Shown here piece after piece: positions 42,415 to 50,741 of a stretch of DNA of 64,000 nucleotides. Numbering within the stretch: position 1 is the stretch's first letter; each line of letters begins with the position of its first letter. The translations under genes and the position numbers were made by a program. The stretch comes from Pseudoduganella umbonata (GTDB lineage Bacteria > Pseudomonadota > Gammaproteobacteria > Burkholderiales > Burkholderiaceae_D): NCBI RefSeq assembly GCF_014192225.1, contig NZ_JACHXS010000007.1, positions 1-64,000 on the forward strand, written 5' to 3'. Below the pieces are notes generated by a model. The model worked only from the letters and a program-made list of their open reading frames with translations, ran no database searches and was not told where the DNA came from.

Positions 42415-43074
42415 ATGAATCGTAGGTATTCACCAGTGGTACGCTCGATGTTCATTGCAATGATGGCGCTCTTCGCGGGGACGGCCAGCGCCGCCACGCC
42501 GCAGGCGCCGAAAGTGGATCCGGCCAAGGGCGCCACGCTCTATGCCGACGGCGATCCCGCCCGCGGCCTGCCTTCCTGTCTGTCCTGCCATGGTGCCGCC
42601 GGCAATTCCACGATCGTCGCCAATCCCAAGCTGGCCGGCCAGCCCGAGGGCTACCTGTACAAGCAGCTGGTGGACTTCACAAAGCCCGAGCGCGCGCAGC
42701 CGATCATGACGACGTACGCGAAGATGCTGACGGACGAGGAAAAGAAGAACATTTCCGCCTACCTGGCCGCGCAATCGCAAAAGCCGGGCGCCGCGAAGCT
42801 GCGCGAATCGATCGAACTGGGCAAGAAGATCTACCGCGGCGGCCTGGCCGAAAAGGCCGTGCCGGCCTGCGCCAGCTGCCATGGCCCCGCCGGCGCCGGC
42901 AATCCGTCCAAATACCCGCGCATCGGCGGCCAGCACCAGGATTACACGATTGCCCAGCTGGGCCTGTTCAAGGGCCATGGCCGCAAGAACAGTGTCGAGA
43001 TGACGACGATCGCGCAGCGCATGTCCGACGATGAGATCAAGGCCGTGGCCGATTACGTGGCCGGACTGAAATGA
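42415..43074 (+). CDS. Dihaem cytochrome c4
   Basis: Periplasmic protein of 219 aa with a signal peptide (about 1-27, ending ASA-A). It has two class I cytochrome c domains, each with one haem site: CLSCH (Cys55, Cys58, His59) and CASCH (Cys152, Cys155, His156). The internal duplication and size match cytochrome c4, an electron donor to terminal oxidases. The genes for attaching its haem (ResB/CcsA) follow directly downstream, separated by a terminator. Confidence 0.93.
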   Translation: MNRRYSPVVRSMFIAMMALFAGTASAATPQAPKVDPAKGATLYADGDPARGLPSCLSCHGAAGNSTIVANPKLAGQPEGYLYKQLVDFTKPERAQPIMTTYAKMLTDEEKKNISAYLAAQSQKPGAAKLRESIELGKKIYRGGLAEKAVPACASCHGPAGAGNPSKYPRIGGQHQDYTIAQLGLFKGHGRKNSVEMTTIAQRMSDDEIKAVADYVAGLK

Positions 43075-43136
43075 GCGGGTGCCCGGCTTGAAGAAGCAGG
43101 CACGCGCGGTTGATGGATGACGGGCATCGAAAAAAA

Positions 43137-43170
43137 AGGCGGCTACCTCGACGGGGCCGCCATTTTTTTT
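43137..43170 (+). terminator. Intrinsic terminator after cytochrome c4
   Basis: GGCGGC (43138-43143) and GCCGCC (43156-43161) with a 12-base loop, followed by ATTTTTTTT and preceded by a run of A. It probably works in both directions and lies 59 bases before the ccsB start. Confidence 0.8.
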
Positions 43171-43228
43171 GTTACCATGGCCGTCAAAATTGTATACAAA
43201 AAGCCGGGTTTCACATGAGCACAGCCGC

Positions 43229-45331
43229 ATGAGCACCACCAGCACGACGGGCATCCGTCTCAATACCCGCCGCCAGGCGTTCAACGAAGCGATCGAACTG
43301 CTGTCCTCGATGCGATTTGCGATCGCGCTGCTGGTGATGATCGCGATTTCCGCCATCATCGGCACGATCATGCAGCAGAACCAGCCGACGCCGAACTACG
43401 TGAACCAGTTCGGGCCGTTCTGGTTCGAGGTATTCGGCAAGCTGGGGCTGTACGCCGTGTATTCGGCCTGGTGGTTCCTGCTGATGATGGCCATCCTCGT
43501 CGTCTCCACTTCGCTGTGCATCCTGCGCAACGGGCCGAAGATGGTGAAGGACATGCGCAGCTGGCGCGAGAACGTGCGCGAACAGTCGCTGCGCAATTTC
43601 CACCACAAGGCCGAGTGGCAGTCGCCGCTGCCGGCCGGCGACCTGGCCGGCCAGATGGCGCAGCGCCTCGTGCATGCCGGCTACCAGGCCAAGGTCGTCG
43701 AAAAGGACGGCGGCCTGCTGGTGGCGGCCAAGCGCGGCGCGGCCAACAAGTTCGGCTACATCTTTGCGCACAGCGCGATCGTCATCATCTGCGTGGGCGG
43801 GCTGCTCGATTCGGATATCCCGATCCGCGTGCAGGAATGGGCGTTTGGCAAGACGCCGTTTACCGGCGACGGCCTGATCGCGGCAATTCCCGAACAGCAC
43901 CGCCTGGGCGTATCGAACCCCACGTTCCGCGGCAATACCGCGATTCCGGAAGGGCAGGCCAGCAGCTCGGCCGTGCTGACGCGGGCAGATGGCGTGCTGA
44001 TCCAGGACCTGCCGTTCACCATCCAGCTGAAGAAATTCACGATCGATTTCTACAGTACCGGCATGCCGAAGCTGTTTGCCAGCGATGTCGTGGTGCGCGA
44101 TAACGCCACCGGTGAAACGCAGACGGCCACGATTGAAGTGAACAAGCCATTCATCTGGAAGGGGCTGGCCGTGTACCAGGCCAGTTTCGAGGATGGCGGC
44201 AGCAAGCTGAAGCTGACGGGCTTCCCGATGCAGGGCACGAAGAGCGGCCAGTTCCCGCTCGACGGCGTCGTCGGCAACACCACGAAGCTGGACGACGCGC
44301 ACACGATCGAATGGGCCGATTTCCGTCCGTTCAACGTGGAAAACACGGCCAACCAGGACGTGCGCGCCGTGACGCAGAGCGAGAAGCTGGGCAGCGCGTT
44401 CGCCAGGGGGCTCGACAAGCACCTGGGCTCGGCGGCCAAGAACGCCAACAACAAGGACTTGAAGAACGTCGGCCCGAGCGTGCAGTACAAGGTGCGCGAC
44501 AGCACCGGCCAGGCGCGCGAATACCAGAACTACATGCAGCCGGTCACGCTGGAAGGCGTGCCGATGTTCCTGTCCGGCGTGCGCGCCAACCCGGGCGATC
44601 CGTTCAGCTACCTGCGCATACCGGCCGACGATGAGCACAGCGTGCGCGACTGGATGCGCTTGCGCGCCGCGCTGCACGACCCGGCGCTGCGCGAGCGGGC
44701 CGCGAATTCCTATGCGGGCCGCATGTCGCCGGGATCAAGCAAGGGTGACAGCGGCAAGAACGACACGGTGCAGGCGCAGCTGGCGCTGTCGGCCCTGAAG
44801 AGCCTGGAGATCTTTGCCGGCGACAAGGAGGCGGGCGGCTACATGTCGGTCAGCCGCTTCCTGGAGAAAGTGCCGCAGGCGGAGCAGGAGAAGGCCGCCG
44901 ACATCTTCATGAAGATCCTCAACGGTACGCTGTGGGAGCTGTGGAACGCGGCCCGCGAGCGCGACGGCCTGGCCGCCATCGCGCCGGACGAAGCGCACGC
45001 GCGCTGGCTGCAGCTGGCGATGAACGGCCTGTCCGACAGCTTCTTCTACGGCGCGCCCGTGTACCTGCAGCTGGACGAGTTCGAGCAGGTCAAGGCTTCC
45101 GTGTTCCAGGTGACGCGTTCGCCGGGCAAGTCGGTGGTCTACCTGGGCTGCCTGTTCCTGGTGCTCGGCGTGTTTGCGATGTTCTACATCCGCGAGCGGC
45201 GCCTGTGGATCTGGATCCGTGGCCAGGATGACGGGGCGCATGCGCTGATGGCGATGAGCACGCAGCGCCGCACGCTCGATTTCGACCGCGAATTCGACGA
45301 ACTGAAGCAAAAGCTGCCGCTGAAGGCGTAA
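43229..45331 (+). CDS. ccsB: Cytochrome c biogenesis protein ResB/CcsB (system II)
   Basis: Membrane protein of 700 aa from the ATG at 43229; an in-frame extension to 43169 lacks similarity. Features: SSMRFAIALLVMIAISAIIGT (TM1) with ALLVMI, a second helix with VYSAWWFLLMMAILVVSTSLCILRN, a third near KFGYIFAHSAIVIICVGG, a large periplasmic domain, and a final helix before RERRLWIWI. ResB works with CcsA to move haem across the membrane and attach it to apocytochromes c; the family often has about 600-700 residues. A short ATG-started dead end (MSTAA) lies just before the start. Confidence 0.93.
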   Translation: MSTTSTTGIRLNTRRQAFNEAIELLSSMRFAIALLVMIAISAIIGTIMQQNQPTPNYVNQFGPFWFEVFGKLGLYAVYSAWWFLLMMAILVVSTSLCILRNGPKMVKDMRSWRENVREQSLRNFHHKAEWQSPLPAGDLAGQMAQRLVHAGYQAKVVEKDGGLLVAAKRGAANKFGYIFAHSAIVIICVGGLLDSDIPIRVQEWAFGKTPFTGDGLIAAIPEQHRLGVSNPTFRGNTAIPEGQASSSAVLTRADGVLIQDLPFTIQLKKFTIDFYSTGMPKLFASDVVVRDNATGETQTATIEVNKPFIWKGLAVYQASFEDGGSKLKLTGFPMQGTKSGQFPLDGVVGNTTKLDDAHTIEWADFRPFNVENTANQDVRAVTQSEKLGSAFARGLDKHLGSAAKNANNKDLKNVGPSVQYKVRDSTGQAREYQNYMQPVTLEGVPMFLSGVRANPGDPFSYLRIPADDEHSVRDWMRLRAALHDPALRERAANSYAGRMSPGSSKGDSGKNDTVQAQLALSALKSLEIFAGDKEAGGYMSVSRFLEKVPQAEQEKAADIFMKILNGTLWELWNAARERDGLAAIAPDEAHARWLQLAMNGLSDSFFYGAPVYLQLDEFEQVKASVFQVTRSPGKSVVYLGCLFLVLGVFAMFYIRERRLWIWIRGQDDGAHALMAMSTQRRTLDFDREFDELKQKLPLKA

Positions 45332-45349
45332 GCTGCAAGCTGGCAGGAT

Positions 45350-45409
45350 GCAGGCAAAAAGCCGGCAGAACGCAAAAAGCTGGAAAAAAGCAGGCAAAAA
45401 GCAGGCAGG
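45350..45409 (+). repeat. Short imperfect tandem repeats between ccsB and ccsA
   Basis: GCAGGCAAAAAGC occurs exactly at 45350-45362 and 45390-45402, with degenerate copies (GCAAAAAGCTGG at 45372, GCAGGCAGG at 45401) at about 18-22 base spacing. It fills the 96-base gap between the two cotranscribed genes. Confidence 0.7.
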
Positions 45410-45427
45410 AAACCGAAGCTGGAGACC

Positions 45428-46756
45428 ATGATGGAAATTACTCAGAACCAACCTTATGCGGCCACCCCGGGCTACTTCCGCCGGCTGTCGGTCTTCGACT
45501 GGCTGTTCGGCCTGGCGCTGCTGGCCGGCGCGCTGTTCGGCCTGAATCGCTACGGCGCCTACATGGACGGGTATGAAAAGGCCATCCTGCTGCTGTCCGT
45601 GCCCACGTTCGCGGCACTGGGCTGGCACTGGAAGCCGATGCGCGGGCTGATGCTGGCCATGACGGTGCTGGCGCTGGGGGCGATCGCCATGTACGGCGGC
45701 GACCTGGCGGCGGGCGAGAAACGCTTCTGGCTGCGCTACATGCTGTCGAGCCAGTCCGCGATCCTGTGGATGAGCGTGTTCTTCTTCCTGTCCACGCTGT
45801 TCTACTGGATCGGCCTGGTGGCCCGTTCCGCCGCCGGCGGTGCGATCGGCGCGCGGCTGTGCTGGAGCGGCCTGCTGCTGGGCTGGACCGCGATGATGGT
45901 GCGCTGGTACGAGTCGTACCTGATCGGGCCGGATGTCGGCCACATTCCGATCTCGAACCTGTACGAAGTGTTCATCCTGTTCTGCCTGATCACGGCGATG
46001 TTCCACCTGTACTACGAGGAACGCTACGCGACTCGCCAGCTTGGCCCGTTCGTGATGCTGATCGTCTCGGCGGCGGTCGGTTTCCTGCTGTGGTACACGG
46101 TCACGCGCGACGCGCACGAGATCCAGCCGCTGGTACCGGCGCTGCAGAGCTGGTGGATGAAGATCCACGTGCCGGCCAATTTCATCGGCTACGGCACGTT
46201 CGCGCTGGCGGCAATGCTGGGCTGGGCGTTCCTGCTGAAGTACGAACGGCCGCGCACCATGTGGATCTGGCTGGTGGCCGCGCCGCTCGGATTCATCGTC
46301 GTCATCAACCTGGTGGCCTTCGTCGCCGGTGCGAGCGAAGCGATCCGCAATTCGACGCTGGGCACCAGCAAGTTCATCCTCGGCCTCGTGGTGCTGTTCG
46401 CCGTGACGAACCTGCTGCGCAACCGGCTGGCCGAACGTATACCCGATGCGGAGGTGCTGGAAGACATCATGTACAAGTCGATCTCGGCCGGTTTTGCCTT
46501 CTTCACGATCGCCACCATCCTGGGCGCGCTGTGGGCCGCGGAAGCCTGGGGCGGCTACTGGTCGTGGGACCCGAAGGAAACCTGGGCGCTGATCGTCTGG
46601 CTGAACTATGCGGCATGGCTGCACATGCGGTTGATGTCCGGGCTGCGCGGCCGCGTGGGCGCATGGTGGGCGCTGGTCGGCCTGGTGGTCACCACGTTTG
46701 CCTTCATGGGCGTCAACATGTTCCTGTCGGGCCTGCATTCCTACGGTGAGCTGTAA
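45428..46756 (+). CDS. ccsA: Cytochrome c biogenesis protein CcsA (ResC, system II)
   Basis: Polytopic membrane protein of 442 aa, at least eight hydrophobic segments. The haem-handling tryptophan-rich WWD motif reads EAWGGYWSWDPKETWAL (about residues 375-391), and flanking histidines are visible in KIHVPANFIGYG and WLHMRLMSG. It forms the haem export and ligation channel with ResB at 43229. GGAGACC precedes the start; two adjacent ATG codons are available, and the first was taken. Confidence 0.94.
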   Translation: MMEITQNQPYAATPGYFRRLSVFDWLFGLALLAGALFGLNRYGAYMDGYEKAILLLSVPTFAALGWHWKPMRGLMLAMTVLALGAIAMYGGDLAAGEKRFWLRYMLSSQSAILWMSVFFFLSTLFYWIGLVARSAAGGAIGARLCWSGLLLGWTAMMVRWYESYLIGPDVGHIPISNLYEVFILFCLITAMFHLYYEERYATRQLGPFVMLIVSAAVGFLLWYTVTRDAHEIQPLVPALQSWWMKIHVPANFIGYGTFALAAMLGWAFLLKYERPRTMWIWLVAAPLGFIVVINLVAFVAGASEAIRNSTLGTSKFILGLVVLFAVTNLLRNRLAERIPDAEVLEDIMYKSISAGFAFFTIATILGALWAAEAWGGYWSWDPKETWALIVWLNYAAWLHMRLMSGLRGRVGAWWALVGLVVTTFAFMGVNMFLSGLHSYGEL

Positions 46757-46875
46757 CTGCGCGAGCTAATGGCGCGTGCTGTAACGATGATTTAATGCTG
46801 TCCTAAACGAATGGTTTCCGGGTTTGGTGTAAGGTCGCAGTAACTTGTCCTTATAAATTACCGCCCGGAGCCATC

Positions 46876-47853
46876 ATGCTGATCAAACGGTCCCCCAACG
46901 GCATCGACCTGCCGTTTTCCTCGGAAATCACGCCGCGCCATGTGTTCGAAGCGCGGCGCGATTTCATCCGGCAGATCGCTGCGGGCACGATCGCCAGCGG
47001 CGCATTGCTCGAGATGCTGACGCGCGAAGCCTTCGCCCAAGGCACCAGCCAGAAACTGGCCGCGAAGCTCAACCCCTCCTACTCGGCGCTGGAAAAGCAG
47101 ACCCCGCGCAAGGACGCGACCACGTACAACAATTTCTACGAATTCGGCACCGACAAGAGCGACCCGGCCGAGAATGCCGGCACCCTGCGCACGCGGCCGT
47201 GGACGGTGGCGATCGAAGGCGAAGTCAAGAAGCCGATGACGCTCGACATCGATTCGCTGCTGAAGCTGGCACCGCTGGAAGAACGCGTGTACCGGCTGCG
47301 CTGCGTGGAAGGCTGGTCGATGGTGATCCCGTGGGTGGGTTATTCGTTCTCGGAAATCATCAAGCGCGTGGAACCGACCGGCAACGCGAAATACGTGGAA
47401 TTCGTCACGCTGGCCGACCGGCAGCAGATGCCTGGTGTACGCAGCCGCGTGCTGGACTGGCCCTATGTGGAAGGCTTGCGCATCGATGAAGCGAATCACC
47501 CGCTGACGCTGCTCACGCTGGGCATGTATGGCGACGTGCTGCCGAACCAGAACGGCGCCCCGGTGCGCATCGTGGTGCCGTGGAAGTACGGCTTCAAGTC
47601 GGCCAAGTCGATCGTCAAGATCCGCTTTACCCGCGACATGCCACGCACCGCATGGAACAAGTCGGCGCCGTCGGAATATGGCTTCTATTCGAACGTAAAC
47701 CCGGACGTGGACCACCCGCGCTGGTCGCAGGCGTCCGAGCGGCGCATCGGCGAGGACTCCTTCCTGTCGCGCAAGCGCAAGACGCTGATGTTCAACGGCT
47801 ATAACGACGTGGCGTCGCTGTATACCGGCATGGATCTCAAGAAATGGTTCTGA
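46876..47853 (+). CDS. msrP: Periplasmic methionine sulfoxide reductase, molybdoprotein MsrP
   Basis: Protein of 325 aa, catalytic subunit of MsrPQ, which repairs oxidised methionines in periplasmic proteins. The twin-arginine export signal RRDFIRQIAAG is at 27-37; the molybdenum-binding Cys143 lies in YRLRCVEGWSMVIPWVG. Later conserved blocks are LLTLGMYGDVLPNQNGAPVR and VPWKYGFKSAKSIVKI. CGGAGCC precedes the ATG. It overlaps msrQ by 10 bases. Confidence 0.95.
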   Translation: MLIKRSPNGIDLPFSSEITPRHVFEARRDFIRQIAAGTIASGALLEMLTREAFAQGTSQKLAAKLNPSYSALEKQTPRKDATTYNNFYEFGTDKSDPAENAGTLRTRPWTVAIEGEVKKPMTLDIDSLLKLAPLEERVYRLRCVEGWSMVIPWVGYSFSEIIKRVEPTGNAKYVEFVTLADRQQMPGVRSRVLDWPYVEGLRIDEANHPLTLLTLGMYGDVLPNQNGAPVRIVVPWKYGFKSAKSIVKIRFTRDMPRTAWNKSAPSEYGFYSNVNPDVDHPRWSQASERRIGEDSFLSRKRKTLMFNGYNDVASLYTGMDLKKWF

Positions 47854-48476
47854 CGCAGCCCTCCGCCAGTCAGCTCACGGGAATCAAGGCGCTGGTGCAC
47901 GTGCTGGCGCTGGTGCCGCTCGCGCGCCTGGTGTATCTCGTCTTCACCGATGCGCTGGTCGAGCCGCTGCAATACATCACGCATTCGACGGGCGACTGGA
48001 CACTGTACTTCTTGTGCATCACGCTGGCCGTGACACCGCTGCGGCGCCTGTCGACATGGAACTGGCTGCTGAAGCTGCGGCGCATGCTGGGGCTGTACGC
48101 CTTCTTCTATGGCCTGCTGCACTTCATCACGTTCCTGTGGTTCGACCATTTCTTCGACGTGGCGGCCATGCTGAAGGACGTGGCCAAGCGGCCGTTCATC
48201 CTGGTCGGCTTCATCGCCTTCGTGCTGCTGATCCCGCTGGCCGCGACCAGCACCAAGGCGATGGTGAAGCGGATGGGCGGCAAGAACTGGCTGTGGCTGC
48301 ACCGGCTGGTCTACGTGGTCGTACCGCTGGGCGTGCTGCATTACTGGTGGATGAAGGCCGCCAAGAACGACCTGGCGCAGCCGCTGCTGTTCGCCTGCAT
48401 CGTCGCCGCGCTGCTGCTGGCGCGGGTGTGGTGGGCACGGCAGAAAAGCAAAGCGCCGGCTCGCGCCAGCGCCTGA
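47844..48476 (+). CDS. msrQ: Haem-binding membrane subunit MsrQ
   Basis: Protein of 210 aa, about six membrane helices of the ferric-reductase-like fold. Candidate haem ligand histidines lie in YGLLHFITFLWFDH and LWLHRLVYVVVPLGVLHYWW. MsrQ passes electrons from the quinone pool or flavin reductase to MsrP. The start lies within the msrP end. A perfect 50-base palindromic repeat follows 37 bases after the stop. Confidence 0.93.
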   Translation: MVLTQPSASQLTGIKALVHVLALVPLARLVYLVFTDALVEPLQYITHSTGDWTLYFLCITLAVTPLRRLSTWNWLLKLRRMLGLYAFFYGLLHFITFLWFDHFFDVAAMLKDVAKRPFILVGFIAFVLLIPLAATSTKAMVKRMGGKNWLWLHRLVYVVVPLGVLHYWWMKAAKNDLAQPLLFACIVAALLLARVWWARQKSKAPARASA

Positions 48477-48478
48477 AA

Positions 48479-48575
48479 ATGGGGACAAAAAATGGGGACG
48501 GACCAAAAAATGGGGACGGACCCTGTTTTACAGGAAATTTCCTGTAAAACAGGGTCCGTCCCTAATTTTCGTCCC
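48479..48575. repeat. Palindromic intergenic repeat, family A (copy 2, perfect)
   Basis: A perfect inverted repeat of 25 + 25 bases with no loop is centred between 48537 and 48538: left arm 48513-48537 (GGGACGGACCCTG, TTTTACA, GGAAA), right arm 48538-48562. Extra GGGGAC modules stand to the left (48481, 48494) and TCCCTAATTTT modules to the right. It separates the convergent msrQ and lysA genes. Confidence 0.92.
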
Positions 48576-48614
48576 TAATTTTCTAATTTCGAAGTAAGTG
48601 ATCGGTTCGGCGTT

Positions 48615-49892
48615 TTACTTGATCACCGACTCCAGCGCGAACAGCTCTTCCGGCGTCTCGCGCCGGCGCACCAGGTGCACCTGGCCGCCGTCGACGATCA
48701 CCTCGGCGGCGCGGCCGCGGGTGTTGTAGTTCGAGGCCATCGTCATGCCATACGCGCCGGCGGTCTTCATCACCAGCAGGTCGCCCGCTTCGACGGGCAG
48801 TTCGCGGTCGCGCGCCAGCCAGTCGCCGGATTCGCAGATCGGGCCGACCACGTCGAACATGGCGCCCGCGGCTTCACGTTTCACCACCGGCTGCATGTCC
48901 ATCCACGCCTGGTACAGGGCGGGGCGGGCCATGTCGTTCATCGCCGCGTCGACGATGCAGAAGTTCTTTTCCTCGCCGTGCTTGATGAACTCCACCTTCG
49001 TCAGCAGCACGCCGGTGTTGCCGACGATCGAACGGCCCGGCTCGAAGATCACCTTGATGCCGCGGCCGGCGTGCTTGTCGGCGCGCCATGCTTCGACACG
49101 CTGGAACACGCGGCTCACGTAATCGCCGGCCGGCGCGGGCTGGTCTTCGCCGGCCACGCCGTAGTCGATGCCCAGGCCGCCGCCGATGTCCAGGTGGTGC
49201 AGGTGGATGCCTTCGGCCGCCAGCGTGTCGATCAGTTCGATCAGGCGGTCCAGCGCTTCCAGCAGCGGCGTGTCGTCCAGCAGCTGCGAGCCGATGTGGC
49301 AGTCGATGCCCACCGGCTCCAGGTTCGGCAGCTGCGCCGCGGTGCGGTAGGTGGCCAGCGCGTCGTCGAACGCCACGCCGAACTTGCTGGCCTTCAGGCC
49401 GGTGGCGATGTACGGGTGCGTCTTCGGATCCACGTTCGGGTTCACGCGCAGCGACACGCGCGCCTTCTTGCCCAGTGCGCCGGCCACGTCGTTCAGGCGG
49501 TGCAGTTCGGGGATCGATTCGACATTGAAGCACAGGATGTCATGCTCGAGCGCCAGGCGCATCTCCGCCTCGCTCTTGCCCACGCCCGAGAAGATCACTT
49601 TTTTCGGATCGCCGCCGGCGGCGATCACGCGCAGCAGCTCGCCGCCCGACACGATGTCGAAACCGGCACCGCGGCGGGCCAGCAGGTCGAGGATCGCCAG
49701 GTTCGAATTGGCCTTCATCGCATAGCATACGAGCGCATCGCGGCCGGCGCAGGCGTTCGCGTAGGCATCGAAATTGTCCAGCAGCTGGGCCTTGGAGTAC
49801 ACATAGGTCGGCGTACCGAATTGCTCTGCAATGGCGGGCAAAGAAACGCCTTCGGCGTGCAGCACGCCGTTCTGATAATCGAAGTGGGGCAT
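48615..49892 (-). CDS. lysA: Diaminopimelate decarboxylase
   Basis: Enzyme of 425 aa catalysing the last step of lysine synthesis (meso-diaminopimelate to lysine). Alanine-racemase-like barrel with the pyridoxal-phosphate lysine Lys60 in VCYAMKANSN, the DIGGGLGIDY glycine loop, EPGRSIVGNTGVLL and the C-terminal CESGDWLARDRELP block containing the active-site cysteine. It follows lptM by 72 bases, the standard lptM-lysA arrangement, and is divergent (via lptM) from cyaY. Confidence 0.96.
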   Translation of the reverse strand: MPHFDYQNGVLHAEGVSLPAIAEQFGTPTYVYSKAQLLDNFDAYANACAGRDALVCYAMKANSNLAILDLLARRGAGFDIVSGGELLRVIAAGGDPKKVIFSGVGKSEAEMRLALEHDILCFNVESIPELHRLNDVAGALGKKARVSLRVNPNVDPKTHPYIATGLKASKFGVAFDDALATYRTAAQLPNLEPVGIDCHIGSQLLDDTPLLEALDRLIELIDTLAAEGIHLHHLDIGGGLGIDYGVAGEDQPAPAGDYVSRVFQRVEAWRADKHAGRGIKVIFEPGRSIVGNTGVLLTKVEFIKHGEEKNFCIVDAAMNDMARPALYQAWMDMQPVVKREAAGAMFDVVGPICESGDWLARDRELPVEAGDLLVMKTAGAYGMTMASNYNTRGRAAEVIVDGGQVHLVRRRETPEELFALESVIK

Positions 49893-49964
49893 GGTTGACT
49901 GAGGATTTACTGAGTGAGGATTTACTGAGCGAGGGGCTACCGAGTGAGGCGGATACCGGGGAAT

Positions 49965-50150
49965 CTACTGTTGTGATGCGGGGGGCGTTGCCGGAACCGG
50001 GGCGGAAGGCGGCGCCACGCCGGGCTTGCCGGTCGGTGAGTCCGGCTTGACGGGTTGCTTGGGCAGGTACAATGCGCCGGTCTGGCCGCAACCGGCAAGC
50101 GACACGGCGATCAGCATGGAAATCAAGACACGCGCTGGAGTGGACTTCAC
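49965..50150 (-). CDS. lptM: Small lipoprotein LptM (YifL-like)
   Basis: Lipoprotein of 61 aa from a GTG at 50150. It has a short signal (ARVLISMLIAVSLAGC) with lipobox LAGC and modified Cys21, then the family core GQTGALYLP and a disordered Pro/Ala/Lys tail. LptM binds the LptDE outer-membrane translocon and aids its maturation (known from E. coli). The frame is open far upstream, but that part is antisense to cyaY. The ribosome binding site is weak (CGAGA). Confidence 0.85.
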   Translation of the reverse strand: MKSTPARVLISMLIAVSLAGCGQTGALYLPKQPVKPDSPTGKPGVAPPSAPVPATPPASQQ

Positions 50151-50189
50151 GATTAGAATCTCGTTATTACAGAACCCTTGGAGTGTAGC

Positions 50190-50531
50190 ATGACCGAAAC
50201 CGAATTCCTGGACCTCGCCGACAGCACGCTGAACGCGATCGAAGCCGCACTGGACCGCCTGAACGACGACAACCGGCTCGATGTCGAATGCAGCCGCAAC
50301 GGCAACGTGCTGGAGATCGAATTCCTGCACAACGGTTCCAAGGTCATCGTCAACAGCCAGGCCGCGATGCAGGAACTGTGGGTGGCCGCACGCTCCGGCG
50401 GCTTCCACTACCGCCGCGTCGACGGCCGCTGGATCAACACCCGCGATGGCGGCGAGCTGTTCGACGCGCTGTCGCAGATCGCCACCGAACAGTCCGGCGG
50501 CGCCCCGGTGATCGTCAGCGAAAACCCGTAA
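50190..50531 (+). CDS. cyaY: Iron-sulfur cluster assembly protein CyaY (frataxin)
   Basis: Protein of 113 aa with the frataxin pattern: an acidic first helix (MTETEFLDLADSTLNAIEAALD), the strand LEIEFLHNGSKVIVNSQ, and the conserved ELWVAARSGGFHYR and WINTRDGGELFDALS. Frataxin binds iron and tunes the IscS/IscU machinery. GGAG 7 bases before the ATG fixes the start at 50190; the in-frame TTG at 50178 is discounted. Only 39 bases separate its start from the divergent lptM start. Confidence 0.95.
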   Translation: MTETEFLDLADSTLNAIEAALDRLNDDNRLDVECSRNGNVLEIEFLHNGSKVIVNSQAAMQELWVAARSGGFHYRRVDGRWINTRDGGELFDALSQIATEQSGGAPVIVSENP

Positions 50532-50550
50532 GGCAGGCCACTGGAAACCA

Positions 50551-50630
50551 CCCGAAAACCGGTGACAGACACCTATTAAACTGGAACATTTCTTGAAAAC
50601 CGGTGACAGACACCGGTTTTTTTGGAACAT
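50551..50630. repeat. Palindromic intergenic repeat, family B (copy 1), with terminator-like hairpin
   Basis: A first module GAAAACCGGTGACAGACACC lies at about 50554-50573, a degenerate core TGGAACATTTCTTG follows, then a perfect hairpin: AAAACCGGTG (50596-50605), ACAGA loop, CACCGGTTTT (50611-50620) with T-run to 50623, and a final core TTGGAACATTTGTTTCCAA. It lies 20 bases after cyaY and can act as its intrinsic terminator. Confidence 0.85.
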
Positions 50631-50660
50631 TTGTTTCCAAATAAGTGGAGCCTGGAAGGA

Positions 50661-50711
50661 GCGATGGCATGCATGCCATCGCCGCTTGACAGGCGCGGAG
50701 CAGGCTCCGCG
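50661..50711. repeat. Two adjacent perfect palindromes before the sulP end
   Basis: A loopless 22-base palindrome (50661-50682, left half GCGATGGCATG) is followed by a second hairpin, CGCGGAGC (50694-50701) with GCTCCGCG (50704-50711). Then CCACCGGTTTTTTT follows at 50726-50738, a fragment of the family B module. All lie between the convergent cyaY and sulP genes. Confidence 0.85.
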
Positions 50712-50741
50712 AAACCCCTGCCAAGCCACCGGTTTTTTTCG

